Source: Cellvibrio zantedeschiae (GTDB lineage: Bacteria; Pseudomonadota; Gammaproteobacteria; Pseudomonadales; Cellvibrionaceae). From it: 64,000 nucleotides of DNA. The DNA lies in assembly GCF_014652535.1 (NCBI RefSeq), contig NZ_BMYZ01000001.1, positions 1,612,001 to 1,676,000 of the forward strand. The letters run 5' to 3'. The translations under genes were made by a program, and so were the position numbers. The notes below the pieces were generated by a model, which was given only the letters and a program-made list of their open reading frames with translations, did no database searches and was not told the origin of the DNA. Positions 29,638 to 40,332 of the stretch are shown one piece after another (within the stretch, counting starts at the first letter, position 1; each line of letters begins with the position of its first letter).

Positions 29638-31405
29638 CGGCCATCACAAAGTCAATTGAGCCTAGGTAGGCGATAAGATCAGGGATCATAGAACCATTGA
29701 TCACAGACGGAATTTGCTGCAAGTGCGCAAAGCTTGGTGTACGTATACGCGTACGGTAACTCATGGTGCTGGCATCGGAGGTCAGATAGTAGCTGTTGAT
29801 GCCTTTGGTGGCTTCAATCATCTGGCAGCTCTCGCCTGCAGGCATAATCGGACCCCATGATACCGACAGGAAGTGCGTAATCAGGGTTTCGATGTCTTGC
29901 AAAGTGCGCTCTTTTGGCGGCGGACAGGTCAGCGGATGGTCAGCTTTGTACGGACCTGCTGGCATGTTTTCCAAGCATTGCTTGATGATACGCACTGATT
30001 GATGCATCTCTTCCAGACGCAATACTGCTCGCTCATAAGCATCGCCATGTTGGCCAACTGGAACATCAAATTCGAAGTTCTCATAGCCAGAATATGGGCG
30101 CGCTTTACGCAAGTCGAAGTCAACACCAGTTGCACGCAAGCCCGGGCCGGTTACGCCCCAAGCCAACGCCTGGTCTTTGTTGTATTGCGCAACATCAACA
30201 GAACGCGCAACCAAAATAGAGTTTTGCAGGGCAGCTTTTTCGTATTCTTTTAAACGTGCTGGCAACCACTCAACAAATTCACGCACTAAACGATCCCAAC
30301 CTTTTGGCAGATCGTGGGCAACACCGCCGATACGATACCAGGCCGGGTGCATACGGAAGCCAGTAATCGCTTCAATCACATCGTAAGCTTTCATACGGTC
30401 GGTAAACATAAAGAACACCGGCGACATACCGCCCACATCCTGGATGTAAGTACCGAGGTACAGCAAGTGTGAAGTGATACGGAAGAATTCAGCCAACATG
30501 ACACGGATGGTTTTAACGCGATCCGGCACTTCAATTCCCGCCAGTTTTTCTACGGCGAGAACATACGGCAAGTTGTTCATTACACCGCCGAGGTAATCGA
30601 TACGGTCAGTGTAAGGAATGAAAGAATGCCATGATTGACGTTCAGCCATTTTCTCAGCACCACGATGGTGATAGCCGATGTCCGGAACGCAATCGAGAAT
30701 TTCTTCACCATCAAGTTGCAACACAATACGGAAAGCACCGTGCGCTGATGGGTGGTTAGGGCCGAGGTTCAAGAACATGAAGTCTTCGGTATTGTCTTTG
30801 TTGCTGCGTTTCATACCCCACTCTTCGGGGTTGAACAACAAAGCTTCCTGTTCTAAATCCTGCTTAGCGGCGTCGAGTTTAAAGGGATCAAACTCAGTCG
30901 CACGCGCTGGATAGTCTTTGCGCAGTGGATGGCCTTCCCATTTCGGGGGCAACAAAATACGCGATAAATGCGGATGGCCTTCAAACACAACGCCAAATAA
31001 ATCCCAGGCTTCACGCTCATACCAGTTGGCGTTTGGCCAAATACCGGTTGCGGTCGGGAGTTTCAAATCGTCGAGTTTAAGCGCTACCTTGATACGAACG
31101 TCGCTGTTGCGATCAATCGAAACCAAGTGATAGAAAACGGTGAAGTCTTCAACTGGCATGCCCAAACGATTTTGACGAAGACGCTCATCGGTAGCGGACA
31201 AGTCGTAAAGCATTACGAATGGGCGCGGTACTTTGCGTAAAAAAGTTAATACATCGATTAACTTGTCGCGCGGCACCCAAAGCGTAGGCACATTATCGAG
31301 AGTAGTCTGAAACACAAAAGCATCTGCACCAAACTGCGTATGCAGCTCGCGCACTACTTCATGCTCAGCGCCCAACACTGGGCTTATGGTGACGTTTTCG
31401 GTCAT
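29624..31405 (-). CDS. nuoCD: NADH-quinone oxidoreductase fused subunits C/D
   Basis: A 593-residue fusion. The first 190 residues are the NuoC 30-kDa domain ([19 protein letters not shown]). The rest is the NuoD 49-kDa domain ([24 protein letters not shown]) that forms the quinone-binding pocket. Fusion of C and D is the arrangement seen in Escherichia and Pseudomonas. The ATG has no strong Shine-Dalgarno; it lies 31 bases after the nuoB stop. Confidence 0.97.
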   Translation of the reverse strand: MTENVTISPVLGAEHEVVRELHTQFGADAFVFQTTLDNVPTLWVPRDKLIDVLTFLRKVPRPFVMLYDLSATDERLRQNRLGMPVEDFTVFYHLVSIDRNSDVRIKVALKLDDLKLPTATGIWPNANWYEREAWDLFGVVFEGHPHLSRILLPPKWEGHPLRKDYPARATEFDPFKLDAAKQDLEQEALLFNPEEWGMKRSNKDNTEDFMFLNLGPNHPSAHGAFRIVLQLDGEEILDCVPDIGYHHRGAEKMAERQSWHSFIPYTDRIDYLGGVMNNLPYVLAVEKLAGIEVPDRVKTIRVMLAEFFRITSHLLYLGTYIQDVGGMSPVFFMFTDRMKAYDVIEAITGFRMHPAWYRIGGVAHDLPKGWDRLVREFVEWLPARLKEYEKAALQNSILVARSVDVAQYNKDQALAWGVTGPGLRATGVDFDLRKARPYSGYENFEFDVPVGQHGDAYERAVLRLEEMHQSVRIIKQCLENMPAGPYKADHPLTCPPPKERTLQDIETLITHFLSVSWGPIMPAGESCQMIEATKGINSYYLTSDASTMSYRTRIRTPSFAHLQQIPSVINGSMIPDLIAYLGSIDFVMADVDR

Positions 31406-31436
31406 TATTTACGGTCGCTTAGGCTAATTTTTAAAA

Positions 31437-32126
31437 TTAAACTTCATCAGGTGAACGCAGGTTAACAGCGGCAATACGCTCTGCCTGTTTGCGATCACGC
31501 TCAGGTTGTAATTCAGCGCGATACACGCCTTGCTCACCAACTGTCCATGACAATGGGCGACGCTCTTCACCAATAGATTGTTGCAACAAGGTCAATGCTT
31601 GCAAGAAAGCTTCCGGGCGTGGAGGGCAACCGGGAATATATACATCGACAGGAAGGAACTTATCTACGCCCTGTACAACCGAATAAATATCGTACATACC
31701 ACCTGAGTTAGCACATGCACCCATGGAGATAACCCATTTTGGCTCGAGCATTTGCTCGTACAGGCGTTGAACTACAGGCGCCATTTTTATAAAACAGGTT
31801 CCAGCAACCACCATCAAGTCAGCTTGACGTGGCGATGCACGAATTACTTCTGCACCAAAGCGCGCGAGATCATGTGGAGAGGTGAACGCTGTAGCCATCT
31901 CAACGTAGCAGCATGACAACCCGAAGTTGTATGGCCACAAAGAGTTTGCACGACCCCAGTTAACACCGGCGTGGATCATATCTTCCAAGCGCCCCATAAA
32001 TACACTTTTATGAACTTCGTCTTCCATCGGATCAGTGCTGGCAAAATTCGCAACGGTTTGCTGCGTCTGCATTGGGTAAGCACCTTGTGCACCTTCTGGA
32101 TTAGCGCGTGTAAGGGTGTACTTCAT
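31437..32126 (-). CDS. nuoB: NADH-quinone oxidoreductase subunit B (cluster N2)
   Basis: A 229-residue peripheral subunit carrying the terminal cluster N2 next to quinone. The tandem cysteines in LSCCYVEM, then GTCFIK and the GCPPRPEA cysteine, are all present. GAGG lies eight bases upstream of the ATG. The C-terminal 30 charged residues extend beyond the core fold. Confidence 0.96.
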   Translation of the reverse strand: MKYTLTRANPEGAQGAYPMQTQQTVANFASTDPMEDEVHKSVFMGRLEDMIHAGVNWGRANSLWPYNFGLSCCYVEMATAFTSPHDLARFGAEVIRASPRQADLMVVAGTCFIKMAPVVQRLYEQMLEPKWVISMGACANSGGMYDIYSVVQGVDKFLPVDVYIPGCPPRPEAFLQALTLLQQSIGEERRPLSWTVGEQGVYRAELQPERDRKQAERIAAVNLRSPDEV

Positions 32127-32140
32127 TCACAAAACCTCAA

Positions 32141-32590
32141 TTATTCTGCTGACGATTTATCGGCAAGGCGAGCGCGCGCAAGTTCAGCGCGACGATGGCG
32201 TTGAGCGGGAGCCCAATCCAAACCGCCGATACGGATCAAATAAACCAAACCTGCCAACAGGATAGCGATAAATAGAACAGCCTCGGCAAAACCAATCCAA
32301 CCGCTTTCGCGAACGGACACTGCCCAGGCGTAGAGATAAAGCGCTTCAACGTCGAAAATAACGAAGAGCATGGCAACCAGATAGAATTTGGCCGAGAGTC
32401 GCAGGCGCGCGCTACCTTGGGATACAACGCCGGATTCGAAAGGGTCGTTTTTTGCTCTACCCCAAGCTTTGCCGCCGAGCCATTGGGGAATAAAGAGCAT
32501 AACGAAGAGGAGAAAACCAATACCGCCAAGATAGGCTGCAATTGACCAAAATTCAGTGCTGTTTTCCGGGGATAATGACAAGCGAATCAC
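32141..32590 (-). CDS. nuoA: NADH-quinone oxidoreductase subunit A
   Basis: A 149-residue membrane subunit with three helices. The signature [21 protein letters not shown] and [11 protein letters not shown] are clear. It is the first gene of the operon. The start is uncertain: the frame begins with GTG at 32590, with little upstream complementarity; a TTG three codons later has AGGGTG at good spacing. The charged C-terminal tail (about 30 residues) is longer than in Escherichia. Confidence 0.94.
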   Translation of the reverse strand: MIRLSLSPENSTEFWSIAAYLGGIGFLLFVMLFIPQWLGGKAWGRAKNDPFESGVVSQGSARLRLSAKFYLVAMLFVIFDVEALYLYAWAVSVRESGWIGFAEAVLFIAILLAGLVYLIRIGGLDWAPAQRHRRAELARARLADKSSAE

Positions 32591-32843
32591 CCTATTTTTT
32601 TAGATGAGAAAACAAAATGCGCAATTGGTATAAAAAATAACCTAAGTGCGACATACCCAACAAAATCGGGGTGTAATATAGCAAAGATGAGGAATAACGA
32701 CAAATTGTTATTCCCTCATTATTCAGATATTTGCACTAAATTGAATCAAAAATCCGGAATAAATTATCCATCCAACCCCAAGAGTTTTTAGTGTAGCTCT
32801 GCTATTCTTTGCTCCTTCCGTTTTCACCAACAGAATCGCTCTT
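32591..32843. promoter_or_regulatory. Divergent nuo/cysH control region with palindrome
   Basis: This 253-base spacer must carry the promoters of nuoA (minus) and cysH (plus). GGAATAAC at 32691-32698 and GTTATTCC at 32707-32714 form a perfect 8-bp inverted repeat separated by eight bases. It starts about 100 bases upstream of nuoA and 130 upstream of cysH. It could be an operator or a leader hairpin; no regulator can be named. Confidence 0.45.
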
Positions 32844-33569
32844 ATGAATGACCCACTAATTTCGCTTGTTGATATCGAGCAAAAATTACAACACGAATCT
32901 CCCCAAAAAATTATTAAATACGCTCTCTCGCAATACGAGAATATCGCGATTTCGTTTAGTGGCGCAGAGGACGTAGTCTTAATTGAAATGGCGCGAAATT
33001 ATCGCCCGGATGTGCAAGTGTTCTGTCTGGACACTGGCAGACTTCATCAAGAAACCTACCGTTACCTTGAAAAGGTCCGCAAACACTACGGTATTAAAAT
33101 TGAAATTATGGCGCCAGATGGCGAAGCTTTGCATCAATTGACCAGTGAAAAAGGTCTCTTCAGCTTCTATGAAGACGGGCATCACGAGTGCTGTGGAATT
33201 CGCAAAACCCAACCCTTGCGCAAAAAACTGGCAACCGTAGACGCCTGGATTACCGGTCAACGCAAAGATCAAAGCCGTACTCGCGCCGAAATTCCTGTTA
33301 TTCAAGACGATAAACTATTTGCTCGTCCCAACGGCACGCTGACCAAATTTAATCCGCTTGCCAATTGGAGTTCACAGGAAGTCTGGGCTTACATTCGCAT
33401 GTGCGAGATTCCTTACAACGAATTGCACGACAGAGGCTTTATCTCAATTGGTTGCGAGCCCTGCACTCGCCCTGTTGGTCCCAATCAGCACGAACGAGAA
33501 GGTAGATGGTGGTGGGAAGAAGCGACCAAGAAAGAGTGCGGTCTGCATTCGGGGAATATTTCCAACTAA
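32844..33569 (+). CDS. cysH: Assimilatory adenylyl-sulfate reductase (4Fe-4S type)
   Basis: A 241-residue PAPS/APS reductase family enzyme that makes sulfite for cysteine synthesis using thioredoxin. The nucleotide loop SFSGAEDV is near residues 37-44, and the catalytic cysteine is Cys232 in KECGLH. The enzyme also has paired Cys116-Cys117 (HECCG) and Cys204/Cys207 (GCEPC), the four ligands of the 4Fe-4S cluster that marks the APS-using type found in Pseudomonas and plants, not the cluster-free PAPS type of Escherichia. No strong Shine-Dalgarno precedes the ATG. It stands alone and is divergent from nuo. Confidence 0.92.
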   Translation: MNDPLISLVDIEQKLQHESPQKIIKYALSQYENIAISFSGAEDVVLIEMARNYRPDVQVFCLDTGRLHQETYRYLEKVRKHYGIKIEIMAPDGEALHQLTSEKGLFSFYEDGHHECCGIRKTQPLRKKLATVDAWITGQRKDQSRTRAEIPVIQDDKLFARPNGTLTKFNPLANWSSQEVWAYIRMCEIPYNELHDRGFISIGCEPCTRPVGPNQHEREGRWWWEEATKKECGLHSGNISN

Positions 33570-33675
33570 AAAACAGGCACCACTTTAAGATGTCGCATGC
33601 TTACGCAGACGTAAAATTGGTGGTCGCCTGAGCTTCAGGCATAATGCCGATCATTAAAATCCCTATGGTTTTAGC

Positions 33676-34212
33676 ATGTCACGCTTTTCGTTAAAAAAAT
33701 TTATGCCGCCTGCTGAAACCGTCAAAAACAGCAAATCCTTGCGTTTTTTAGGGTCGCTGCTCGACGATCCAAATCTATTCCACATGAATCGTCGCTCCGT
33801 TTCCAAAGCTTTTTTCTGGGGCGTTTTTATTGGGCTGCTTCCTCCAATCCCCATTCATACTCCGGTTGCAGCAAGTGCAGCTTTAGTTACAAGAGCTAAT
33901 TTGCCGCTAACGATTGCAGCCTGTTGGATCGCAAACCCAATTACCATTCCATTTATTATGTATGCGTTTTATCACCTGGGGCGCTCCATATTACATATGG
34001 AGCCTGCGCCAGATATGGAATTTACCTGGGCGTGGTTAACTCATGAGTTTGAAATTATTTGGCGGCCTTATTTGCTTGGCTCATTGATTGGCGCTAGCAG
34101 CTTATCGACACTCGCCTATTTTTTATCAAATTATATGTGGCGGCTTAACGTAAAGCGAAGATGGTATGCGCGACAAAAACACAGGGCTGTCGAACATCAA
34201 TTGGATAACTAA
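33676..34212 (+). CDS. DUF2062 membrane protein
   Basis: A 178-residue inner-membrane protein. The central FFWGVFIGLLPPIPIHTPVA and CWIANPITIPFIMY stretches are typical of DUF2062, with about three helices and a basic C-terminus. The function is unknown; in related bacteria it commonly lies beside lol or comEC-type genes. It converges with lolE, whose stop is only a few bases away. Confidence 0.83.
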   Translation: MSRFSLKKFMPPAETVKNSKSLRFLGSLLDDPNLFHMNRRSVSKAFFWGVFIGLLPPIPIHTPVAASAALVTRANLPLTIAACWIANPITIPFIMYAFYHLGRSILHMEPAPDMEFTWAWLTHEFEIIWRPYLLGSLIGASSLSTLAYFLSNYMWRLNVKRRWYARQKHRAVEHQLDN

Positions 34213-34216
34213 ATTT

Positions 34217-35467
34217 TTATTCGTAACGCAAAGCATCCGCAGGTTGAACGCGACTTGCTCTCCACGCAGGATAGAGCGCGGCAAAGAAACAAATAAATAA
34301 AGAAGTGGCCGACACTTGCACAACATCAGACCAATATAAATTAGATGGCAAATAGCTAATGGGGTACACATCAGAATGCAAAAACTGAATTCCTAATAAC
34401 CTTTCCAAACCTGCAATTAAATCTGTTACCACCCAGGACAAAAGCACGCCGAGAATCGCACCGATACTTGTACCAATCAATCCAATCAAACCACCTTGAA
34501 TCATAAAAATACCAATGATTTCTTTGCTTGATGCACCAAGCGTTCGCAAGATTGCGATATCACCTTGTTTATCGACTACCACCATAATCAAGGTAGAAAT
34601 CAAATTAAAAGCGGCAATACCAATAATTAAGAAGAGCAGCAAGCTAACCAGGCTTTTGGACATTTGAATAGCTTCGTAAATGGTGCCGTGTGTGCGCATC
34701 CAGTGGGAGCCAAAATAACCAACAGGTAACTGATTGACAGCGTTCATCACAATTGACGGAGCTTCAAATAAATCATCAACCTGCAACCGAATCCCGCTTA
34801 CTTTTCCTGGAAACTCTGACGCTTGGGATGCTGCATTTAAATTCATCAATGCCAAAGTCTGGTCAACATTGGTGTTGCTTTTTAGGATTGCAATAACGTC
34901 GAGCATTAAAATACCCGGTGTTGCATTGGCATCAGCGGAGCGCGGAATGATTAAGGTAATTTTATCGCCGACATTAACGTGTAATTTGTCCGCTATGCCC
35001 TGCCCAACAATAACCGCCTGCGAATTTTGACTGAGTAGCACCAAGGCACCAGCCGGTAAATATTGTTCAAGCGAACTAAGCTTTACTTCCTGTGCAGGAT
35101 CGACACCAAATAAATTAGCGGGCGCCACATGTTTCTGATGATTAAATAATCCCTGGATTTGCACAAACGGTGCCGCGGCAAGGATGCGTTTATCTTGCTT
35201 AAGCTGATCAATCAAGGAAACATAATCAGCAATACCTTCGCGGTGGTAAATCATAGCTTGCGGCAGAATCCCTAAAATGCGCTCACGCAATTCTCTGTCG
35301 AATCCATTCATAACTGACATAACGACAATTAACAATGCAACGCCGATTACTAAACCAGCAGTAGACAAGCGCGAAATAAAAGATACCAATTGGCTGTGCT
35401 TACGCGAAATGCCGTAACGCGCTCCCACCAAAAATGTAAAGCGATTAAAAACTGCTTTTACATTCAT
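34217..35467 (-). CDS. lolE: Lipoprotein-releasing ABC transporter permease
   Basis: A 416-residue permease with one N-terminal helix, a large periplasmic MacB-like domain (about residues 50-265) and three C-terminal helices. With LolC and LolD it extracts lipoproteins from the inner membrane and hands them to LolA. The ATG overlaps the lolD stop by four bases (ATGA). I call it LolE by position as the last gene of the lolC-lolD-lolE order; LolC and LolE are close paralogues and their labels could be reversed, or both could act as LolF-like permeases. Confidence 0.87.
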   Translation of the reverse strand: MNVKAVFNRFTFLVGARYGISRKHSQLVSFISRLSTAGLVIGVALLIVVMSVMNGFDRELRERILGILPQAMIYHREGIADYVSLIDQLKQDKRILAAAPFVQIQGLFNHQKHVAPANLFGVDPAQEVKLSSLEQYLPAGALVLLSQNSQAVIVGQGIADKLHVNVGDKITLIIPRSADANATPGILMLDVIAILKSNTNVDQTLALMNLNAASQASEFPGKVSGIRLQVDDLFEAPSIVMNAVNQLPVGYFGSHWMRTHGTIYEAIQMSKSLVSLLLFLIIGIAAFNLISTLIMVVVDKQGDIAILRTLGASSKEIIGIFMIQGGLIGLIGTSIGAILGVLLSWVVTDLIAGLERLLGIQFLHSDVYPISYLPSNLYWSDVVQVSATSLFICFFAALYPAWRASRVQPADALRYE

Positions 35468-36162
35468 AGTAAAACGCCATCCGCGAGCGTTAGAGTTCTA
35501 TCCATTTTTGCAGCAAGTCGCAAATCATGCGTGACAACGATAAAACTGGTACCAATAGATTGATTAAGTTCCAGCATTAATTGTTGAATGCTATCTGCCG
35601 AATGTGTATCCAAATTGCCGGTAGGCTCATCCATTAATACGCAAGCGGGCGATGTTACTAATGCGCGTGCAATAGCGACTCGCTGGCGTTCACCACCCGA
35701 CAATTCTGAGGGTTTATGCTCAAGGCGATGACCAAGACCAACACGCTGCAACATAAGCGTCGCTTTTTCTTTAGCCAGTGACTTGCTCATTTTGCCAATC
35801 AATAAGGGCATGCAAACATTTTCCAATGCGGTAAATTCCGGCAACAAATGATGAAACTGGTAAACAAAACCCAGGTTTCGATTGCGCAAAAAACCGCGCT
35901 CATCGGCACTCATGCTCGATAACAACTCACCTGCAACCGAAACTTCGCCTGCGTCAGGTACATCCAATCCGCCAAGAATATTAAGTAGCGTTGATTTACC
36001 TGAACCAGATGCTCCCACTATGGCGACGCGCTCGCCAGAACGAATATCAATATTGATATCTTTTAGAACACTGACTGCCAATGCACCTTCGCCGTAATGC
36101 TTGCTTACGTCTGTACAATTTAATACTGATGTGGTTGATGATGAAGGTGCAGAACTATTCAT
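35464..36162 (-). CDS. lolD: Lipoprotein-releasing ABC transporter ATPase
   Basis: A 232-residue ABC ATPase. The Walker A motif is GASGSGKST, the signature is [15 protein letters not shown], and the Walker [13 protein letters not shown] follows. It powers lipoprotein release by the flanking permeases. The start at 36162 overlaps the lolC stop by eight bases and has GAGG upstream; the frame can be extended to 36198, but that lies inside lolC. Confidence 0.93.
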   Translation of the reverse strand: MNSSAPSSSTTSVLNCTDVSKHYGEGALAVSVLKDINIDIRSGERVAIVGASGSGKSTLLNILGGLDVPDAGEVSVAGELLSSMSADERGFLRNRNLGFVYQFHHLLPEFTALENVCMPLLIGKMSKSLAKEKATLMLQRVGLGHRLEHKPSELSGGERQRVAIARALVTSPACVLMDEPTGNLDTHSADSIQQLMLELNQSIGTSFIVVTHDLRLAAKMDRTLTLADGVLL

Positions 36163-37393
36163 AACGCAATGCCTCGGCGGGCTCAATTTTACCGGCACGA
36201 TAGGCCGGATACAGCGTAGCTAAAAAACTTAACGTCAATGCTGTCAGTGTGATGGTAACAAGATCTTGCCACATTAAAAAACTTGGCAAACCGGTAATAT
36301 AAAATGTTTCGGGGTCGAAAAAATGAAAACCGAATGCTGATTCAAGCAAACTCATAATCGGGTTGAGTAACCAGGTCAAAATGCAGCCGGCAATTACGCC
36401 GATAAATGTTCCAACGAAACCAACGGCGCTGCCCTGCACTATAAAAATTCCCATCACTTGTTTTGCAGTTAAACCCAGGGTACGTAGTACAGCGATATCA
36501 GAACGTTTGTCAGCCACCATTAACACCAAGCTCGAAACTATATTAAATACTGCAATAAAAATTAAAATGTTCAGCAGCGTGCCGGTTACAATTTTTTCCA
36601 TTTTCACCGATTGAAAAAGACTGCCCTGGGTTTGGCTCCAATCTTTTACCTTGTAATCGTTACCAAACTTAGCGCTCAGTTCTTTCATTACATTTGCAGC
36701 ATCATATAAATCTACTGTTTTTACGTGCAGCCCTTGCGCGCCGGCCACACGAAAGAATTTTTGCGCGTCGCTTAAATGGATAAGCGCCAAATTAAAATCT
36801 ACTTGCCCACCCACTTCAAATACGCCAACAAGCGTAAAATTTTTATTGCGGGGGAAAATACCGGCCGGTGTAATATTAATATCCGAAGAGGTAATCATGA
36901 CCTTGTCGCCCGGCGCCAATCCCAACTGGCGCGCCATCATACTGCCCATGACTACACCAAACTCACCAGGCTTCAAATTGGTCAATGAACCAATGAGCAT
37001 ATGCTTATCTATTACCGAAATTTTCAATTCTTCTTCGGGCAAAACACCTTCAATTTGTATGCCCTGGATATCGCTGCCATAACCAACTAACGCTTCACTG
37101 GCAATGTAGGGCGCCGTGCCTATAACTTTGGGGTGTTCACGCACTCGCTGCGCAATTTCAGACCAATTGCTCAAGGCTGGTTCGCGATCAATATAACCAT
37201 GGGGGATCACGCTAAGCAGGCGCTGCTTCATCTCCCTGTCCAGCCCATTCATGACCGAAAGTACAATAATGAGGGCCATAACTCCCAATGCCATACCAAT
37301 TAGCGAAAAAGCACTAATAAAGGAAATGAATTGGTTACGGCGCTTGGCGCGGGTGTAACGCAAGCCTATATAGAGAGGTATGTTTTTCATCAT
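36155..37393 (-). CDS. lolC: Lipoprotein-releasing ABC transporter permease
   Basis: A 412-residue permease, paralogous to the downstream lolE product, with the same one-plus-three helix plan and a periplasmic domain. [20 protein letters not shown] at the N-terminus is characteristic. Two adjacent ATG codons (37393 and 37390) are possible starts and neither has a strong Shine-Dalgarno; the frame extends to 37474 without support. It is first in the overlapping lolC-lolD-lolE operon. Confidence 0.87.
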   Translation of the reverse strand: MMKNIPLYIGLRYTRAKRRNQFISFISAFSLIGMALGVMALIIVLSVMNGLDREMKQRLLSVIPHGYIDREPALSNWSEIAQRVREHPKVIGTAPYIASEALVGYGSDIQGIQIEGVLPEEELKISVIDKHMLIGSLTNLKPGEFGVVMGSMMARQLGLAPGDKVMITSSDINITPAGIFPRNKNFTLVGVFEVGGQVDFNLALIHLSDAQKFFRVAGAQGLHVKTVDLYDAANVMKELSAKFGNDYKVKDWSQTQGSLFQSVKMEKIVTGTLLNILIFIAVFNIVSSLVLMVADKRSDIAVLRTLGLTAKQVMGIFIVQGSAVGFVGTFIGVIAGCILTWLLNPIMSLLESAFGFHFFDPETFYITGLPSFLMWQDLVTITLTALTLSFLATLYPAYRAGKIEPAEALRYE

Positions 37394-37552
37394 GGGGCGC
37401 ATTAAACCTACTAACGTAGCTGATGTAAAGGCATAGCTCCAAGTCAGGATATGTTCGATTCGAAGCTCGCCCAATTGCCTTTTCTCGGAACAAATGCCGG
37501 CCTTGTGCTATGTTTAATACTCTAACCGCACAAGAAATTAAGAGAAGTTGCC

Positions 37553-38122
37553 ATGTCAGAGCGTCGTAGTTATTTTCGGATTGATGAAACTATCGCCCTA
37601 GAGTTCAAAAATGTAGATGAGCTTACGGCGAACAAAAACCAACCGGATGCTTTATTTAATAACGCAAACTCATTAAAGCTTTACTCCGAACTTAAAAAAA
37701 TTGACGCAGACAACGCCCAATTCCTGTTCCAAATTAAAGAGCTTAGCCGCCCACTCGCTGAATATTTGCACAACTTGAACCGCAAAATTGAATTGCTCGG
37801 CCAGCAATTAATGGCAGACCAAAAGCCTTCTCCCCCCTCTAAAACGATCAAGCAAGTTAACCTTAGTGAAGGTGGTATTGCCTTTGGAAGTTCAAGCGCA
37901 CTCAACACCGATGATTTTATCGGTTTGCGTATTGTTTTCTTACCCAGCAATGCCGGCCTGATTTTATTTGCCAAAGTGATCCGCTGCGAGCCAAGCAATA
38001 CCGGAGAGTTTCAGGTAGCTGCAAAATTTCATCGTATTACTGATTTGCAGCAACAGTTAATTGGCCAGCAAATTATGCGTGCACAAATGGCGGAAAAGCG
38101 CCGACTTCAAGAAAACTCCTGA
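37553..38122 (+). CDS. PilZ-domain protein with helical insertion
   Basis: A 189-residue protein. An ERRSYFRI arm resembling the PilZ RxxxR motif is at residues 3-10, but the (D/N)xSxxG motif (NLSEGG) comes only near residues 103-108. About 80 mostly helical residues sit between them, probably a coiled-coil insertion. The C-terminal 40 residues are again helical. Tetrameric PilZ proteins with an inserted helix are known in Xanthomonas, so oligomerisation is plausible. Whether it binds c-di-GMP is unclear. It is divergent from lolC and is followed by a small exported protein. Confidence 0.75.
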   Translation: MSERRSYFRIDETIALEFKNVDELTANKNQPDALFNNANSLKLYSELKKIDADNAQFLFQIKELSRPLAEYLHNLNRKIELLGQQLMADQKPSPPSKTIKQVNLSEGGIAFGSSSALNTDDFIGLRIVFLPSNAGLILFAKVIRCEPSNTGEFQVAAKFHRITDLQQQLIGQQIMRAQMAEKRRLQENS

Positions 38123-38149
38123 TAAAAGAATCGCTAGGGATTTTGTATT

Positions 38150-38506
38150 ATGAAAACCTTACTTTTATTGTTGATAGCCACTCTGGGTTTGTTCATTTCA
38201 GAATTGAGCGTGGCTGACACGGTTAAAATTCCCGTGGGCGCACAAACACCGGAATTGCAACAGGTTGCAAGACCCGCAACAGGCTTAAGCAAGACTCAAG
38301 TGAAGAGCCAATATGGCGAACCTAAACAAGAAAACCCCGCTAAAGGTAAGCCGCCTATTTCAAGTTGGGAATATGCTGAATTTACCGTTTATTTTGAGAA
38401 TGATCATGTCATTCACAGCGTAATTAAGCCTGTGTTACATGAGGAAAAAGAAATCATTATTAAAACAACAGACGAGATGTCGGAAGATGATTTAAAGCTT
38501 AAATAA
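38150..38506 (+). CDS. Small exported protein, BamE/SmpA-like fold candidate
   Basis: A 118-residue protein with a signal peptide, probably cut near ELSVADT (about residue 23). The rest contains LSKTQVKSQYGEP and WEYAEFTVYFENDHV, resembling the helix-turn then beta-sheet pattern of BamE/OmlA-like domains, in which a TxxQV helix precedes a G-x-P turn. No lipobox cysteine is seen. Proteins of this type are often found next to sthA in pseudomonads. The function is unknown. It ends at the terminator shared with sthA. Confidence 0.65.
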   Translation: MKTLLLLLIATLGLFISELSVADTVKIPVGAQTPELQQVARPATGLSKTQVKSQYGEPKQENPAKGKPPISSWEYAEFTVYFENDHVIHSVIKPVLHEEKEIIIKTTDEMSEDDLKLK

Positions 38507-38518
38507 GTTTTTACAATC

Positions 38519-38553
38519 ACAAAAAAAGGCGCATCTAAAATGCGCCTTTTTTT
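38519..38553. terminator. Bidirectional intrinsic terminator
   Basis: An A-run and GGCGCAT pair with ATGCGCC and a T-run at 38519-38553. It lies between the convergent small exported protein and sthA. Confidence 0.88.
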
Positions 38554-38571
38554 GTTCTAGCCCAGCTTATT

Positions 38572-39969
38572 TTATCGACGGCTCACACGGTTCATACCGT
38601 CCAAAGCCGCAATGCGATAAGTTTCTGCCATAGTAGGATAATTAAATGTAGTGCTCAGGAAATATTGAATTGTATTACCCGCACCCTTCTGCCCCATAAT
38701 CGCCTGGCCAATGTGCACGATTTCAGCAGCTTCCGCTCCAAAACAATGGACCCCCAGAACCTCCAGGGTATCCACGTGGAATAACAGCTTTAGCATACCC
38801 ACGTTTTCGCCAGAAATTTGTCCGCGCGCCGTATTTTTAAAGAGCGCACGCCCTACTTCATAAGGAATTCGCGCCTGGGTTAATTCTGTCTCAGTTTTAC
38901 CTACCGAACTAATTTCCGGCAGAGTATAAATGCCCGTTGGAACATCTGATACCTGCACACAGGCATCACCTAAAATTCCACCTGAAACGGCACGGCCTTG
39001 GCCATATGATGCGCTCGCCAAGCTTGGCCAGCCAATCACATCACCTACGGCATAAATATTTTCTACACTAGTGCGATAGCAGTCATCGACTTTCAAATTA
39101 CCACGGTGGTCAGCCTTCAAGCCCACAGCATCTAAATTCAGCGAATCTGTATTTCCGCTGCGGCCGTTACACCACAAAATAGCATCGGCCTTTAAACGTT
39201 TGCCGGATTTTAGATGCAAGGTAACCGAATGCTCATTTGATTCAATTTTTTCATACTCTTCGCTATGGCGAACCGTTACACCGCTATCGCGCAGGTGATA
39301 ACTAAGCGCATCAGAAATTTCATCATCCAAAAATGACAAGAGACGGTCACGGTTATTGATTAAATCAACTCGCATTCCCAAGCCTGAAAAAATCGACGCA
39401 TATTCACAACCAATGACACCAGCACCGTAAATAATGATATGACGAGGAGTGTGTTGCATTTCCAAAATGCTGTCGCTGTCATAAAGACGTTCCTGACTGA
39501 AATCAATGTCATCAGGACGATAGGGACGAGAACCCGTAGCGATAATAATATCTTGCGCAGTGAATTTTTCTTTTGCACCGTCTTGCAGCACGAGGCTAAT
39601 AGTATGCGCATCAATAAAAGACGCTTGCCCAATCAGTACATCAACACGGTTGCGAACATAAAAATTGGTGTGCAGTTCAACTTGTTTGGGAATTACGCGA
39701 GCGGCAGATTGCAAAACACGGGGGAAAGTCAGGCGGCGGCTATCGCCAATTTCACGGAATAAGCTATCTGATTTGAAATGAATAATTTGTTTTACGACAT
39801 GACGCAGAGACTTTGATGGGATGGTGCCTTTGTGTGCGCAACTTCCGCCTACAACGCTTCTATTCTCAATAACCGCGACACGCTTGCCCGCCTTGGCGGC
39901 TGCAATTGCAGAACTTTCGCCCGCAGGACCAGATCCAATTACCAGCACGTCATACATGTAATCTGCCAC
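38572..39969 (-). CDS. sthA: Soluble pyridine nucleotide transhydrogenase
   Basis: A 465-residue flavoprotein that moves hydride between NADPH and NAD+, mainly to reoxidise NADPH. The FAD-binding [12 protein letters not shown] motif is at the N-terminus, the NAD(P)-binding [11 protein letters not shown] motif near 182, and [14 protein letters not shown] near 312. The usual CxxxxC disulfide of related oxidoreductases is reduced to one cysteine ([12 protein letters not shown]), as in other SthA. The start is probably the GTG at 39969, with a GGGGG site upstream; this gives the MAxYxYDV N-terminus seen in Pseudomonas. Confidence 0.93.
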   Translation of the reverse strand: MADYMYDVLVIGSGPAGESSAIAAAKAGKRVAVIENRSVVGGSCAHKGTIPSKSLRHVVKQIIHFKSDSLFREIGDSRRLTFPRVLQSAARVIPKQVELHTNFYVRNRVDVLIGQASFIDAHTISLVLQDGAKEKFTAQDIIIATGSRPYRPDDIDFSQERLYDSDSILEMQHTPRHIIIYGAGVIGCEYASIFSGLGMRVDLINNRDRLLSFLDDEISDALSYHLRDSGVTVRHSEEYEKIESNEHSVTLHLKSGKRLKADAILWCNGRSGNTDSLNLDAVGLKADHRGNLKVDDCYRTSVENIYAVGDVIGWPSLASASYGQGRAVSGGILGDACVQVSDVPTGIYTLPEISSVGKTETELTQARIPYEVGRALFKNTARGQISGENVGMLKLLFHVDTLEVLGVHCFGAEAAEIVHIGQAIMGQKGAGNTIQYFLSTTFNYPTMAETYRIAALDGMNRVSRR

Positions 39970-40332
39970 TTTATCCCCCTAGCGCTCATCTTGATCAAAT
40001 ACCTATTTAGAGACATAGGCACGATTGTTAAAACTCTCGAATGCTGTAACTGCCGAATATTGAAACTATTGTAGCAATGAAACTTGCCGAATGCCTCAGG
40101 CGACAATAACAAACGCTTAAAACCTCAAATAATGTTCAACTTTTAGTCGATTTCCTTGCGGCCGCTCTGCACTGACGAATTCCAGGCAATTCCTCTTCCA
40201 TGTGATCAACGTATTGGATACAAATTTCGTTAATAAGAGAAGAGATAAAAAATTAAGGTACAAAACCCACTTTTTCCGAGCGCGCGGGTACAATGAAGCC
40301 ACTTGCACTAACAGGGTTAAAAGCGCTTCACG
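39970..40332. other. 363-nt divergent spacer between sthA and mfd
   Basis: I see no gene or RNA here. TGCCGAAT occurs twice (40051-40058 and 40085-40092). No convincing consensus promoter or terminator could be picked out. Confidence 0.5.

Noticed and set aside
33626-33640. GCCTGAGCTTCAGGC hairpin downstream of cysH as a terminator
   Set aside because: Short stem and no T-run on either side; it may be fortuitous.
34217-37393. LolC and LolE as a recent tandem duplication
   Set aside because: They share layout but differ widely in sequence and flank lolD, the normal ancient arrangement in gammaproteobacteria.
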